Origin: Vibrio sp. 10N.286.49.B1
GTDB lineage: Bacteria; Pseudomonadota; Gammaproteobacteria; Enterobacterales; Vibrionaceae
Length of the DNA: 64,000 bases
NCBI RefSeq assembly: GCF_002873335.1
Contig: NZ_MCUW01000023.1
Coordinates: 1 to 64,000, forward strand
Direction: 5' to 3'
The position numbers and the translations under genes are program-made. The notes below the pieces were generated by a model that was given only the letters and a program-made list of their open reading frames with translations, ran no database searches and had not been told where the DNA came from. The first letter of the stretch is position 1, and every line of letters begins with the position of its first letter. Of this stretch, positions 1 to 9,894 are shown piece after piece.

Positions 1-2982
1 GTCGACCTTCGCGCCTACGGTCAGGTCGCCGGTCAGGTCATCAATGTCATCGGGATTATCTTCGGTTACTTGACCTGATGAGGTGCCTGAAATAACAGGG
101 AGATCATTGCTGCCTGTTATTGTGATAACGACCTCTTCTGTCGTTATCGCACCTTTGTCATCGGTGACACTAACGGTGTAAACAATGTCTTGCGTTGCAC
201 CATCTTGAAGGCTTTGGGTTACCTCAGAAGTATCATCTAACGTGAATGTCCAGTCCCCTGAAATGGGATCTATGACAAAGTCACCATAATCACTATCACC
301 ACTAAAACCGAAACTTGCTATGGAATCAGCATCTACGTCGGTAGAAATCACTGTCCCTGTTACTGTTGCCGCGCCAGGAACATTATCACCAGATTCAGTC
401 ACCGCACCGGACAAATCACTCATTGAATCGATTACGGGTACATCATTGGTTCCCGAAATAGTAATAGTGACAACTTCGCTATTCACGGCACCAAATTCAT
501 CCGTCACTTTGACCGTATAACTAATGTCTTTAGTCTGCCCTTCCTCAAGAGCTTGCGTTTGAGCTGATTCATTATCTAACGTAAACGTCCAATCACCATT
601 ACTCAGAACTTCCAACTCACCGTAATCACTCACGCCGTCATCGATAGAGAATGACAATTGAGCGCCTGCGTCGACATCATCACCAAGCAGCGTCCCTGTC
701 GCAGCAGGAATACCTGCGACTATGGTGCCATCATCTAGATGGCCACTTTCGGAAACAGCGCCAGTTAAATCGCTCTCACTCGTAATAAAAGGTTGGTCGT
801 TTGTCCCTGTAATAGTGATGGTAATAGTGTCAGTACTTACCGCTCCAAATTCATCACGAATCGTGACAATAAAACCTTGTTCGTGAGTTTCGCCTTCTTT
901 TAAAGCTTGGGATTGGGGAGAGGTATTGTCGAGAGTAAACGTCCATTCTCCATCTGCAGTGACGTTCATTGACCCGTAGTCACTTGCACCGTCTTCGATG
1001 AAAAATGTAAGGTTGGCATTGGCGTCAACATCGGAGCCGATTAATGTACCAGACGCAGCAGGAGTACCATCAACTAACGTCCCATCATCTAAATTTCCCG
1101 CCTCAACAACATCTCCTTGAAGATCGCTCGTTGACAAAATTTGTGGTTGGTCATTGGTACCAGTAATCGTAATCGTGACCGGTTGAATAATAAACGAACC
1201 ATTGTCATCTTCTGCTTTGACGTTGTATACAACCGTAACTTCTTCTCCTTCTCGGAGTTCCTGCGTCGCGGCAGAATCATTATCTAAATTGAACGTCCAA
1301 ACACCATTTTCGGGATTTACATTAAATTCACCATAGCTACTATCACCTTCAAAGGAGAAAGTAAGATCACTATCTGAATCAGTTGCACGAATAATACCAG
1401 CCGCATTATCTTTTCCTGGCACTAGGGTTCCATCGTCAAGAACACCTGCTTCACTCACAGTGCCCGTTGGTCCTCTTGAGTCTACAATAACAGGACTATC
1501 ATTGGTTCCAGTGATACTAATGGATATCACTTCACTACTTGTCGCGCCAAATTCATCTGTCACCGTCACGGTAAAGTCTAATTGCTTAATTTCACCTTCC
1601 GTGAGCGCTTGAGTCGCGTCAGATTCATTGTCTAGCGTAAATGTCCATTTACCATCATCATCAAACGTAAGTTCACCAAAGTCAGTAGAGCCATCAACTA
1701 CCTCATAAGTCAATGCCGCATCAGCGTCGACATCTGTAGCTACAAGGGTTCCTGTAGCAACAGAGTCATCACCAATGCCATCACCAGCTTCGGTAACCGT
1801 ACCGCTCGTATCGCCACTCGCGCCAAATGTTGGTGCATCATTTGTCCCTTGAATGGTAATAGGAAGTGTCTGGGTAACTTGAGCGCCCTTATCATCCGTT
1901 ACAGTGACAGTAAAACTTGTCTCAATCGTTTCACCTTCCTTTAACGCTTGAGTCGCGGGTGCATCGTTATCTAACGTAAATACCCATTCTCCTGTTATTT
2001 CGTCGACAGCAATCGTTCCATAGTCACTTGTCGCATCCTGAACACCGAATATTAAGCTAGCATCCGTATCATTATCGGTCGCTTCTATTTTCCCACTCGC
2101 CGTTGACACCCCGTCAACCAAAGAACCATCATCCAAGTTTCCGGATTCAACGAGCAGTCCTGAGCCGACTTCAATAATTTCCGGTACATCATTGATAGGG
2201 TTGATAGTTAGCGACACCCCACCAGTTTGTACCGAGTTATCAGCGCCTTGCCCATCATCAACCGTATATGAGATTTGACCAGCATCATCGCCTAAGGTGT
2301 ATTCTTCAGGCGCATCAAATTGCAAGCTCTCAAACTCCGACTTCGACAACACCTGTCCGATAGTCACTGGCGTGCCGTCAGCAAGTGTTAGGGTTCCTAG
2401 TTTAGGAAGCTCGGTAATTGTGAGTATTAACGTGTCGTTGTTCGGATCAGAAGGGAATGAAAGGTTTAACTCACCGTCCAGAGATTCCTCATCAAAGCTA
2501 CGGCTATCAAACACGGTAACAGGTGCGGAGTTAGTTAATACATTCAGCAGGGTTTGGGATTGTGTTGGGGTAAGGTTGTCTTGGGCAAGGCCTTTAGTTT
2601 CGAAAAAGGTAGCAGCTAATACTTGATCATGAGTGACTTCTATAGTCGCCGCATTGGTAATACTTGAGCTTAAGTTTTCGCCAGCCGCCGCCGCTTGTTC
2701 TTCATTTTGGGTTGGATCTTGTCCCGCTTCGATCTGAGCAATGATGTCCGCGGCACTTTGCTCATCAGACTGACTAAATTGAGCTGACTGGATAATTTGG
2801 CCGCTTTCACCAATGATATCAACACCAACAAGGTCATTGGTCGACTGACCATCAATGACAGAAAGAACGACATCTCCCTCTTGAAGCGCCATACCTTCAG
2901 CTAACACCTTAAGCTGACCTTTTTTATCTAGAACTAACGTACCCGTAATACTTGCCAGCCCCAAAAATACTGCAAAACCCAT
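1..2982 (-). CDS. Giant LapA/RTX-type biofilm adhesin, N-terminal part (leaves window at position 1)
   Basis: The reading frame is open from ATG at 2982 to the window edge (994 codons seen). Residues 1-95 look like the LapA-family retention module that holds the adhesin in the outer-membrane pore; the protein starts MGFAVFLGLASITGT and has no signal peptide, as expected for type I secretion. AAAAG at residues 97-101 fits the AAG cleavage site of the periplasmic protease LapG. After residue about 170 come six VCBS-like repeats of roughly 115 residues, each closing in TGTND-P-I variants. An SD-like AGGAGCG precedes the start. The C-terminal secretion signal lies outside the window. LapG, LapD and the exporter are encoded 47 kb away in this window. 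Family assignment is firm; ligand unknown. Confidence 0.9.
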   Translation of the reverse strand, partial: MGFAVFLGLASITGTLVLDKKGQLKVLAEGMALQEGDVVLSVIDGQSTNDLVGVDIIGESGQIIQSAQFSQSDEQSAADIIAQIEAGQDPTQNEEQAAAAGENLSSSITNAATIEVTHDQVLAATFFETKGLAQDNLTPTQSQTLLNVLTNSAPVTVFDSRSFDEESLDGELNLSFPSDPNNDTLILTITELPKLGTLTLADGTPVTIGQVLSKSEFESLQFDAPEEYTLGDDAGQISYTVDDGQGADNSVQTGGVSLTINPINDVPEIIEVGSGLLVESGNLDDGSLVDGVSTASGKIEATDNDTDASLIFGVQDATSDYGTIAVDEITGEWVFTLDNDAPATQALKEGETIETSFTVTVTDDKGAQVTQTLPITIQGTNDAPTFGASGDTSGTVTEAGDGIGDDSVATGTLVATDVDADAALTYEVVDGSTDFGELTFDDDGKWTFTLDNESDATQALTEGEIKQLDFTVTVTDEFGATSSEVISISITGTNDSPVIVDSRGPTGTVSEAGVLDDGTLVPGKDNAAGIIRATDSDSDLTFSFEGDSSYGEFNVNPENGVWTFNLDNDSAATQELREGEEVTVVYNVKAEDDNGSFIIQPVTITITGTNDQPQILSTSDLQGDVVEAGNLDDGTLVDGTPAASGTLIGSDVDANANLTFFIEDGASDYGSMNVTADGEWTFTLDNTSPQSQALKEGETHEQGFIVTIRDEFGAVSTDTITITITGTNDQPFITSESDLTGAVSESGHLDDGTIVAGIPAATGTLLGDDVDAGAQLSFSIDDGVSDYGELEVLSNGDWTFTLDNESAQTQALEEGQTKDISYTVKVTDEFGAVNSEVVTITISGTNDVPVIDSMSDLSGAVTESGDNVPGAATVTGTVISTDVDADSIASFGFSGDSDYGDFVIDPISGDWTFTLDDTSEVTQSLQDGATQDIVYTVSVTDDKGAITTEEVVITITGSNDLPVISGTSSGQVTEDNPDDIDDLTGDLTVGAKVD

Positions 2983-3277
2983 AGCGCGCTCCTTTACACT
3001 CAAAACTGTCGATACATATCTATAGAACAATCAATAACAAGACAGCAAATTGCCTACGTATAACCGCATACACAAGAGTATAGGTAGGCTAACTAACATT
3101 TCGACTTTATATAACAGTAAATACCAGATTTAATTACAAATATATATCAGATAATTGCATTATTTTCTGTGATTCTCAGAAACGAAAAACACAGTCTCCA
3201 AAACAAGACTTGAAAAAGAAGGGAGTATCAGCGTTTGTTGATTATTTTAGCTTTAAGGAAGCGAGAACGGGTTATGC
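2983..3277. other. AT-rich intergenic region upstream of the left adhesin
   Basis: No convincing gene. It must hold the adhesin promoter (minus strand) and the 3' end of the Lrp transcript. A 6-bp inverted repeat, TTTCTG and CAGAAA with 7 bases between, lies at 3164-3182; it could be a regulator site or a weak terminator of the Lrp gene. Nothing else stands out. Confidence 0.5.
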
Positions 3278-3763
3278 CTACAGTGTATCTAACAAGTCAG
3301 CATTGACACCAAAACCTGTCTTATGCTCTTCAATCACCACTTCACTGCGAGTTTGGATAACGCCGGGTAGGGTACCCAATTTAGTGGACATAAATGATTG
3401 GTAGGACTTCATGTCTTTGGTGCGCACTTTAATCATGGTGTCAAAGTCACCCGAAAGAGAATAACACTCCTCAATTTCCGGCATTAGGTCTACGGCTTTG
3501 GCAAATTTTTCAAAAATGGAGAAGCTCGTTTGGTCGAGCCTGATATGGATAAACACTTGAACATCTAAGCCCAACTTTTCTGGATTTAGTTCTGCATGAT
3601 AGCCAAGAATGAAGCCATCTTTTTCTAGACGTTTCACTCGATCGGAGCAAGGAGAAGTGGTGAGGTTAACTTGTTTGGCCAACTCGACAATCGGCATTCG
3701 ACCTTTACGGCTTAAGATTCGCAGTATTTCTAGGTCAATTTTATCTAATGCAGTTACAGCCAC
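3278..3763 (-). CDS. Lrp/AsnC family transcriptional regulator
   Basis: 161 residues, the usual length for the family. An N-terminal winged helix-turn-helix (about residues 5-55, with DKIDLEILRILSRKGR and a recognition helix near LTTSPCSDRVKRLEKDG) is followed by an RAM/AsnC ligand-binding domain (about 70-150). Such proteins are dimer-based octamers that sense an amino acid or related metabolite and control a neighbouring or distant gene set. The start is GTG at 3763. It is monocistronic: neighbours on both sides are unrelated. It does not sit next to the amino-acid genes in this window (put genes are 20 kb away), so the target is unknown. Confidence 0.93.
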   Translation of the reverse strand: MAVTALDKIDLEILRILSRKGRMPIVELAKQVNLTTSPCSDRVKRLEKDGFILGYHAELNPEKLGLDVQVFIHIRLDQTSFSIFEKFAKAVDLMPEIEECYSLSGDFDTMIKVRTKDMKSYQSFMSTKLGTLPGVIQTRSEVVIEEHKTGFGVNADLLDTL

Positions 3764-3934
3764 TATAATATCTCGAACAAGTATTGTTATTCGATTGTAA
3801 GGTAAATGTACGCATTGTAAAAACGTTATCGATCACACTCTGCGACTAATCTTACTTCACTGATCGTATTTTCAGTCAAGCACAAAAGTCGCTAAGTATG
3901 ATTGAGCTTATGTCTAAGGTAGGAAAATTTACTC

Positions 3935-4168
3935 TTAAGCAAGATTGGCTTGTTGAGTTAACACAGGTTTAGCCTCAACTTGATTCTCTTGATTGCATAC
4001 ACGGCAAATAATATGACGTTCCATTTTGTAGTAACCACTGCCACTGACTAATTGAGACATCAGCTGTTGAAAGCTTTGTAGTATCGATGTGCTTTCATTT
4101 GGGCTGCGCTTCATCACCGCTTTGTGTGCTGTTTTCTTCTTGCACGCCGCACAGTAGTTAGTTGGCAT
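3935..4168 (-). CDS. Small zinc-ribbon-like protein of unknown function
   Basis: 77 residues with two CxxC pairs, C6-AA-C9 and C55-RV-C58, spaced as in a treble-clef or zinc-ribbon fold; the segment between is polar. The start codon is preceded by a good SD (AGGAG, 6-7 bases away), which supports a real gene. No signal peptide or membrane segment. I do not recognise the family by name. It may bind zinc and act through protein or nucleic acid contacts, but that is inference from the cysteines alone. Confidence 0.65.
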   Translation of the reverse strand: MPTNYCAACKKKTAHKAVMKRSPNESTSILQSFQQLMSQLVSGSGYYKMERHIICRVCNQENQVEAKPVLTQQANLA

Positions 4169-4414
4169 TTTGCTATTCTCCTAGTGGTCTGATCATTTGC
4201 TGACCATATTGTGTTCAAGGTTGAGTCGATTAGAAAACGATCATTGCAGAAAATGTGGATTACATTCCAAATCTATGTCATTTATTTGCGAATTTTTGAT
4301 CAAGATGTCGAAACTTACTTACAAATTTATCGATATATCGAATTGCGACCATAAATTAGTCGCAATTCTCATTCATTCTTCGAAAAGATCCTATCTAGAA
4401 AAAAACCTCTAACA

Positions 4415-4442
4415 CAAAAAAAGCCCACGAGAATCGTGGGCT
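4415..4442 (-). terminator. Rho-independent terminator of the RND efflux operon
   Basis: A 9-bp perfect stem (AGCCCACGA / TCGTGGGCT, loop GAA at 4431-4433) is followed on the minus strand by a run of seven T. It lies 20 bases after the RND pump stop codon. Confidence 0.92.
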
Positions 4443-4461
4443 AGAGCAAATCAATCAAACG

Positions 4462-7400
4462 TTATTTTACAGGTTTAATCCTAAAGAAAATTGCAAATAA
4501 CACCGGTACCACAATCAGTGTTAGTACAGTAGCGAATCCAAGTCCGGCCATAATCGTAACGGCCATTGAGCCAAAGAACGCATCAAACACCAGTGGGATC
4601 ATACCCAATATGGTCGTCAAGGCCGCCATACTGACAGGACGAACACGACTCACGGCACTATCAACAATAGCAAGGTATGGATCTTTACCCGTGCCTAATT
4701 CCAGGTTGATCTGATCCATGAGTACAATGCCATTCTTCAAGATCATGCCGCTCAAGCTCAACAAACCCAACAAGGCAGTAAAGCTAAATGGCATACCGGA
4801 AAGCAACAATCCAAAGGCTACACCGATAATCGACAACGGTACCGTAAGCCAAATCACTAATGGTTTTTTAAACGAGTTAAACAACAGCATTGTGATGATA
4901 AACATCAACAAATAACCCATTGGCAATGACTTAAACATGCTTTCTTGCGCATCTTTAGACGACTCGTATTCCCCACCCCATTCTAATGAATAGCCCTCTG
5001 GCAGAGCAATCGCTTCAACCTGTGGTTGAATACGAGCAAATAAGGTCGCTGCCGTTTCATTACCCAATACATCATGATCGGCAAGAACCGTCAATGTACG
5101 CTTTCTATCACGACGTTGGATCAAAGGCTCGCTCCAGTCCAGTGTGACATCATCAACGACTTGTTCAACTGGCACATATGTCTGAAGCATCGGGCTCCAT
5201 ATTGATATGTTTTGCAAAGACGAGTAATCCACTCGCTCCTCTTCAGTTAAACGCGTGACAATCGGTAGTCGCTGCGTACCATCACGGAACACACCAATCG
5301 TATTGCCGCCAAAGGCGAGCTGTAGCGTATTGGATAAATCTTCTTTTGAAATACCCAATCGACGAGCTTTTGATTCATTAAATTGTGGCACCAGCTCCTT
5401 GGTACGCTCTCGCCAGTCATGACGGATATTGCGAGCACCTGAATCGGCAAGCAAGATATCTTCAACCTGAACGGCCACGTCTCTTAATATCTGTGGATCC
5501 GGCCCGATTATTCTCGCCTCAATCTTAGAGGCTGGCGAGGGTCCAAACTCCATCAAACGCAACTGGAATGACGGCGCAGAGAATTCATGCGATAACGTAT
5601 TATCAAGCTTATGTAGCAACGTAAACATATCTTCGCGGCTGGTCGTTCTGACCTGAAGTTGAGCATAAGCTTCATAACTTTTTTCAGGTTGATACGTCAG
5701 CATGAATCGTTGCAAGCCCTGTCCAACGGAGGTAGACACAAAATCAACATCCTCCTGAGCACTAATGTACGCTTCCACTTTTTCAGTCTGCTTTAGCGTT
5801 TGGCGAATGTCTGTACCTTCTGGCATCCACATATCGACAAAGAACATCGGTGTGTTAGAAGCAGGGAAAAATGATTGTTTCACCATGCCAAACGCCATGA
5901 TTGCAGCAATAAGCATCGCGACCATACCCACTACCGTTAGCCAGCGCAGTTTAAGAGCAAGCTCTAAAGACCAACGAAAACTAGTAAACAAGAAGCCTTT
6001 ATAAGGATCTTCTACTTCGGCGTCGTCTATCGGATCTCCTTCTTTCAGCATTATATCGGCAAGAAACGGAGTTAACGTTAGGGCTGTTATCCAGCTTAGG
6101 AACAATGAGAAACATAGTACCCAAAACAATGAGCCCATGAATTCACCGGTGGCATCTTGGGATAGCCCGATAGGCGCAAACGCGGTAATGGCAATCACTG
6201 TCGCACCCAATAACGGCCATTGTGTTTGTTTCGCAATCGCCTTCGCCGCTTCGGTTTTTGTTTTACCTTGTTTTAGACCAACTAATATCCCTTCAACGAC
6301 AACAATCGCGTTGTCCACCAGCATACCTAAGGCAATAATCAACGCGCCAAGGGAGATCCGGTGGAGTTCTATATTGTTGATACTCATCAAGATAAACGTA
6401 CCAAGTACCGTTAGTAACAAAACGATACCGATGATAAGACCGCTACGCACGCCCATTGCAAATAGCAACACAACGATAACGATCGCTACCGCTTGTGCTA
6501 AGCTAACCACAAAGTCTTTTACCGACTTATCGACTTCCGCCGATTGATTATAGAAATAATCAAGATTGACGCCCGCAGGTTTAATATTCTCCAATTCAGC
6601 AAGCTTTGCATCAAGTACATTCCCAACATCGACAACATTGACCCCCGATGTAAATGAAATCGCTAAATTAATAGCAGGTTTGCCATTATAAGTGATGACA
6701 TTCGACGGCTTTTCTTGAATACCTTTTGAAACCGTTGCGACGTCTTTCAATCGAATGAGATTACCAGTATCACGACCATGGATAATTAAATTCTCCAGCG
6801 ATTCGACAGAGTTAAGGTTACCGTTAGGACGAATCGCTAGGTTGTCACCATTAATCATGATCTCACCAGCAGACTGAACACTATTTTGCTGATTTAGTAG
6901 ACCGGCGACGGTATTCATATCCAGATTTAATCCCGATAATCGGTTAAGAGATAGCTCAACAAATAGCATCTCCTGTTGATCACCCGCAATCGCGACCTTA
7001 CCAACGCCATCAACTAATTCAATCTCACGGCTTAAGTAATCGGCATAACGTTTGAGTTCGACATAGTCATACCCATCGCCGGTCAACATGATCATCACGC
7101 CAAACACATCACCAAAGTCATCAATGATTTGTACAGAGTTCACACCGCTTGGCAAACTCGGCTTCAAATCATTAATTTTACGACGCATTTCATCCCAAAT
7201 CTGCGGCAATTCGTCTGGACCATAATCCATACGCATACTGACCATAATCTGCGACATTCCATCCGATGACGTTGATTTGATGTTATCGATATAAGGCAGC
7301 TGTCTAATCTGCTTTTCCAGTGGATATGTGAGCTCTTCTTCTACCTCTGTCGAGGTCGCGCCTGGATAAGTTGAAATGACCATAGCATCTTTGATCGTAA

Positions 7401-7518
7401 AGGCAGGGTCTTCGAGGCGCCCTAAATCCATAAACGACATACTGCCGCCAACGGTCAAAATGACGACAAAAAGCCAGCTAATCACACGATTCTTAATTGA
7501 ATATTCCGTCAGACTCAT
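4462..7518 (-). CDS. RND-family efflux pump, inner-membrane transporter
   Basis: 1018 residues, normal for an AcrB-type HAE1 permease. The N-terminal helix (about residues 12-30), two large periplasmic loops and two six-helix bundles can be followed. The TM4 proton-relay motif reads GMLVDNAIVVVEG, with a single Asp followed by Asn instead of the AcrB Asp-Asp pair, which is common in the non-AcrB branches. Its ATG overlaps the stop of the upstream adaptor gene by one base (TAATG), so it is translationally coupled as the third gene of the operon. An outer-membrane TolC partner is not encoded here. The two-adaptor layout resembles Vibrio VexIJK-type pumps; substrate is unknown. Confidence 0.95.
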   Translation of the reverse strand: MSLTEYSIKNRVISWLFVVILTVGGSMSFMDLGRLEDPAFTIKDAMVISTYPGATSTEVEEELTYPLEKQIRQLPYIDNIKSTSSDGMSQIMVSMRMDYGPDELPQIWDEMRRKINDLKPSLPSGVNSVQIIDDFGDVFGVMIMLTGDGYDYVELKRYADYLSREIELVDGVGKVAIAGDQQEMLFVELSLNRLSGLNLDMNTVAGLLNQQNSVQSAGEIMINGDNLAIRPNGNLNSVESLENLIIHGRDTGNLIRLKDVATVSKGIQEKPSNVITYNGKPAINLAISFTSGVNVVDVGNVLDAKLAELENIKPAGVNLDYFYNQSAEVDKSVKDFVVSLAQAVAIVIVVLLFAMGVRSGLIIGIVLLLTVLGTFILMSINNIELHRISLGALIIALGMLVDNAIVVVEGILVGLKQGKTKTEAAKAIAKQTQWPLLGATVIAITAFAPIGLSQDATGEFMGSLFWVLCFSLFLSWITALTLTPFLADIMLKEGDPIDDAEVEDPYKGFLFTSFRWSLELALKLRWLTVVGMVAMLIAAIMAFGMVKQSFFPASNTPMFFVDMWMPEGTDIRQTLKQTEKVEAYISAQEDVDFVSTSVGQGLQRFMLTYQPEKSYEAYAQLQVRTTSREDMFTLLHKLDNTLSHEFSAPSFQLRLMEFGPSPASKIEARIIGPDPQILRDVAVQVEDILLADSGARNIRHDWRERTKELVPQFNESKARRLGISKEDLSNTLQLAFGGNTIGVFRDGTQRLPIVTRLTEEERVDYSSLQNISIWSPMLQTYVPVEQVVDDVTLDWSEPLIQRRDRKRTLTVLADHDVLGNETAATLFARIQPQVEAIALPEGYSLEWGGEYESSKDAQESMFKSLPMGYLLMFIITMLLFNSFKKPLVIWLTVPLSIIGVAFGLLLSGMPFSFTALLGLLSLSGMILKNGIVLMDQINLELGTGKDPYLAIVDSAVSRVRPVSMAALTTILGMIPLVFDAFFGSMAVTIMAGLGFATVLTLIVVPVLFAIFFRIKPVK

Positions 7519-8579
7519 TACTCTTCATTCCCCTTGAGTGCAACGAACTCACCATCTCGAAGCTTTCTTAAATTAGAATTGATTAGCACGTCACCTTCAG
7601 TAACCCCCTGATCAACAATGACACCAAAACTATTAATTTGGTCAACATGCACTAAGGTTTTGATGGCTTTGCCATCGATGTATTTCCAAACATAAAATTC
7701 GGCTGGCGACGTACCGGGTTCTAAGACTGTCATCGGTAATTGATACCCTTGAATGGAACTTAAGCCAGCAGCAACCATATCAACGTGCACTGCCACACTC
7801 GTCCCCGGTAAAATTCCCTGTTTAGGTTGTGGCATTTGCAACCATAATTCATAAGCGCGAGAGGTAGCGTCAGGTTCACTAGAATGCTCTAAATATTGCA
7901 TCGTCATTCCCTGTTCTCTACCGGGAAAAAAGGCCAACGGTTGATAGTTGTTGCGCTGACTATCCGGCGTAATCGACGCCAAAATATAATCTGATAAGCT
8001 GATTTTTACGTAAACTTTGTCTGCTTGATAAATCGAAGCAATAGTTTCACCTGGACTGGTGTTCTCAAATCGCTCTTTCACTACATCGGCGACAACACCA
8101 GTAAACGGGGCGCGTAAGTTTGTATATTGAAGCTGATGTTGCATATTTTGATACCGCGCCTTCGCCAACTGTTTATTCGACGTCAACTCATCAAGCTCGG
8201 AGCTCGAGATCATGTCCTTGGCAAACAATTCAGCCCCACGACGTAGTTGTTTGGTCGCTAATTCAAATTGTGCTTGAGCATCTCGGTACTGTTGCTGTAA
8301 TTTTCTGTCATCTAGTTTTGCAATCACCTGACCTTTCTTAACTGACTGACCGGGCTTTACAAGAAGATGAGCGATTTCGCCACTAATGCGAAAAGCAAGA
8401 TCGGTTTGCTCTGCCGTTACCACTTGACCACGAAATTCACGAAATTGTTTAGAGACAGGTTGAGTCACCACAAGAGATTCAACCGTCATTTCGGCAACAC
8501 TGCGCATCGCCACATCAGAATTACAGCCTTGCAAGCCAATCAATGCTAGCGTTAATGTCATGAAAAGTACTTTTTTCAT
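7518..8579 (-). CDS. RND efflux periplasmic adaptor (second adaptor of the operon)
   Basis: 353 residues, membrane-fusion protein family. MKKVLFMTLTLALIGLQGC gives a lipoprotein signal with lipobox Cys19. A barrel-sandwich (lipoyl-like) domain is split around a helical hairpin: GQVVTAEQTDLAFRISGEI and LRAPFTGVVADV are the two half-motifs, and the coiled part runs about residues 95-150. The gene overlaps its neighbours by one base on each side (TAATG). It would link the RND pump to an outer-membrane channel. Having two adaptors in one operon suggests they form a hetero-hexamer, known from VexIJK and MdtABC-like systems. Confidence 0.93.
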   Translation of the reverse strand: MKKVLFMTLTLALIGLQGCNSDVAMRSVAEMTVESLVVTQPVSKQFREFRGQVVTAEQTDLAFRISGEIAHLLVKPGQSVKKGQVIAKLDDRKLQQQYRDAQAQFELATKQLRRGAELFAKDMISSSELDELTSNKQLAKARYQNMQHQLQYTNLRAPFTGVVADVVKERFENTSPGETIASIYQADKVYVKISLSDYILASITPDSQRNNYQPLAFFPGREQGMTMQYLEHSSEPDATSRAYELWLQMPQPKQGILPGTSVAVHVDMVAAGLSSIQGYQLPMTVLEPGTSPAEFYVWKYIDGKAIKTLVHVDQINSFGVIVDQGVTEGDVLINSNLRKLRDGEFVALKGNEE

Positions 8580-9652
8580 TAGATGCCACCTTCACGGGTC
8601 CACAATTTAACCTGCTGTCCCTCAATGAGATTTCTTGCACCGGCCACCACGACTTGGTCGCCATGCTGAAGACCTGCCGTAATTTCGCCTTGCTCATTGA
8701 GTATTAATCTAATTTGATGCACCTCTTGAGTTGACGGCTCAAATCGCCACACTTGGCCTTCACCATCTTGTTGGCTTATCCATGCGCTTAAAGGAAGGGA
8801 AATCGCTCTATCGGTTGTTTCACGTTGAATGTAAACCTGCCCAGACATTCCAGATAGTATGTTGATATTGTCTGGTTTTTTTATTGAAACCGAGGCTGTA
8901 TAACTGTTGGTATCAAGATCTGGCTGCATTGCAATTTCACGAAATGTCGCTGCAATTTGTTGGTTCCGATGGCTGTCTAACGTAACGAAAAATAGCTGTT
9001 GTTTCAGCTCATCAAATGTCATTGACTTAACAACAGGAACTGGAATAGAGAAGGTCACATCCAACTCATTACTACTAATTAGATTCAATATCGGTTGTTT
9101 TTCACCAACGACTTCATATGCCTTGCGATAGGTCATTGAAACCACGCCCTCAAACGGGGCAATAATTTGGGTATACCCTAGATCCGCTTTTGCTTGTTCC
9201 AACGCCGCTTCAGCAGCCTTATATTGAGTCTCTTGACGATCAAACATATCTGCGCTGATGAGCTTTTTCTTAAACAATTGCTGAGCACGAGTAAGTTGAG
9301 AGTCCGCCAAATCAAATTCTGCCTGACGAGCATCCAATGCGACTTGATAATCTGTCGGGTCCAGAGTCGCAAGAATTTCTCCCGCTTGCACTGACTCTCC
9401 CATTTTGACGTCTATCGACGCCACCTGACCGCCTACCTGAAACGACAGTTGCGCTCGATCGGTTGCATCAACCTGCGCCAAATAGCTGTTAATTGGCGCA
9501 AAGTTTAGTGCTGGGACTTCAATCACCTTAACGGGTTTGATCACCGGTTCATGAATTTCTGATTGAGCTGGATGGCAACCTGACAGGCTAATGGCAGCTA
9601 GGGCAGGAAAAACAATCACAGCACTTCGTTTGAATAGACGATAAGTGTTCAT
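8579..9652 (-). CDS. RND efflux periplasmic adaptor (first adaptor of the operon)
   Basis: 357 residues from ATG at 9652. An in-frame ATG at 9670 lies upstream, but the probable -10 box (TATAAT, 9680-9675 on the minus strand) would start the transcript near 9668, so the later ATG is preferred; it also gives a compact lipoprotein signal MNTYRLFKRS...LSGC. The family features are QVGGQVASIDVKMGESVQ and the returning half-motif IIAPFEGVVSMTYRKAYE, flanking a coiled hairpin at about residues 85-140. It is the first gene of the adaptor-adaptor-pump operon and is probably repressed by the divergent TetR protein. Confidence 0.92.
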   Translation of the reverse strand: MNTYRLFKRSAVIVFPALAAISLSGCHPAQSEIHEPVIKPVKVIEVPALNFAPINSYLAQVDATDRAQLSFQVGGQVASIDVKMGESVQAGEILATLDPTDYQVALDARQAEFDLADSQLTRAQQLFKKKLISADMFDRQETQYKAAEAALEQAKADLGYTQIIAPFEGVVSMTYRKAYEVVGEKQPILNLISSNELDVTFSIPVPVVKSMTFDELKQQLFFVTLDSHRNQQIAATFREIAMQPDLDTNSYTASVSIKKPDNINILSGMSGQVYIQRETTDRAISLPLSAWISQQDGEGQVWRFEPSTQEVHQIRLILNEQGEITAGLQHGDQVVVAGARNLIEGQQVKLWTREGGI

Positions 9653-9674
9653 AGTATTTATCTCTGACATTGTA

Positions 9675-9697
9675 ATTATACTTTACAGTTGTGCAGT
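9675..9697 (-). promoter_or_regulatory. Promoter -10 plus probable TetR operator for the efflux operon
   Basis: Read on the minus strand, this 23-mer starts ACTGCACA and ends AGTATAAT. It matches the site at 9728-9750 on the plus strand in 19 of 23 positions, so the two form a divergent inverted pair. Each ends in a consensus TATAAT, so binding here would block RNA polymerase. That the TetR protein is the binder is inference. Confidence 0.6.
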
Positions 9698-9727
9698 ATA
9701 TGTATAATTTACACAAGATCAATAGTT

Positions 9728-9750
9728 ACTGCACATGCGTATAGTATAAT
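9728..9750 (+). promoter_or_regulatory. Promoter -10 plus probable TetR operator for the tetR gene
   Basis: The plus-strand 23-mer starts ACTGCACA and ends AGTATAAT, the mirror copy of 9675-9697. Transcription would start near 9757, giving a leader of about 138 bases to the tetR start. The shared site suggests the regulator controls itself and the pump together. Confidence 0.58.
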
Positions 9751-9894
9751 TTTTTGTCTGATTTAGAGCTGTTTTGGTTATATACCAACAAACCTCTATA
9801 AAGCGTTCTTGATGAGTCATTGATGTACGCCTTGTCGATTGATAGGCACATGCAGTACCCTATATAGGCGTATCAAAATTAAAGAAGGTATCGA

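Noticed and set aside
4197..4412. Open frame of 71 codons downstream of the RND operon.
   Set aside because: No SD, odd composition, and it runs into the region of the RND terminator.
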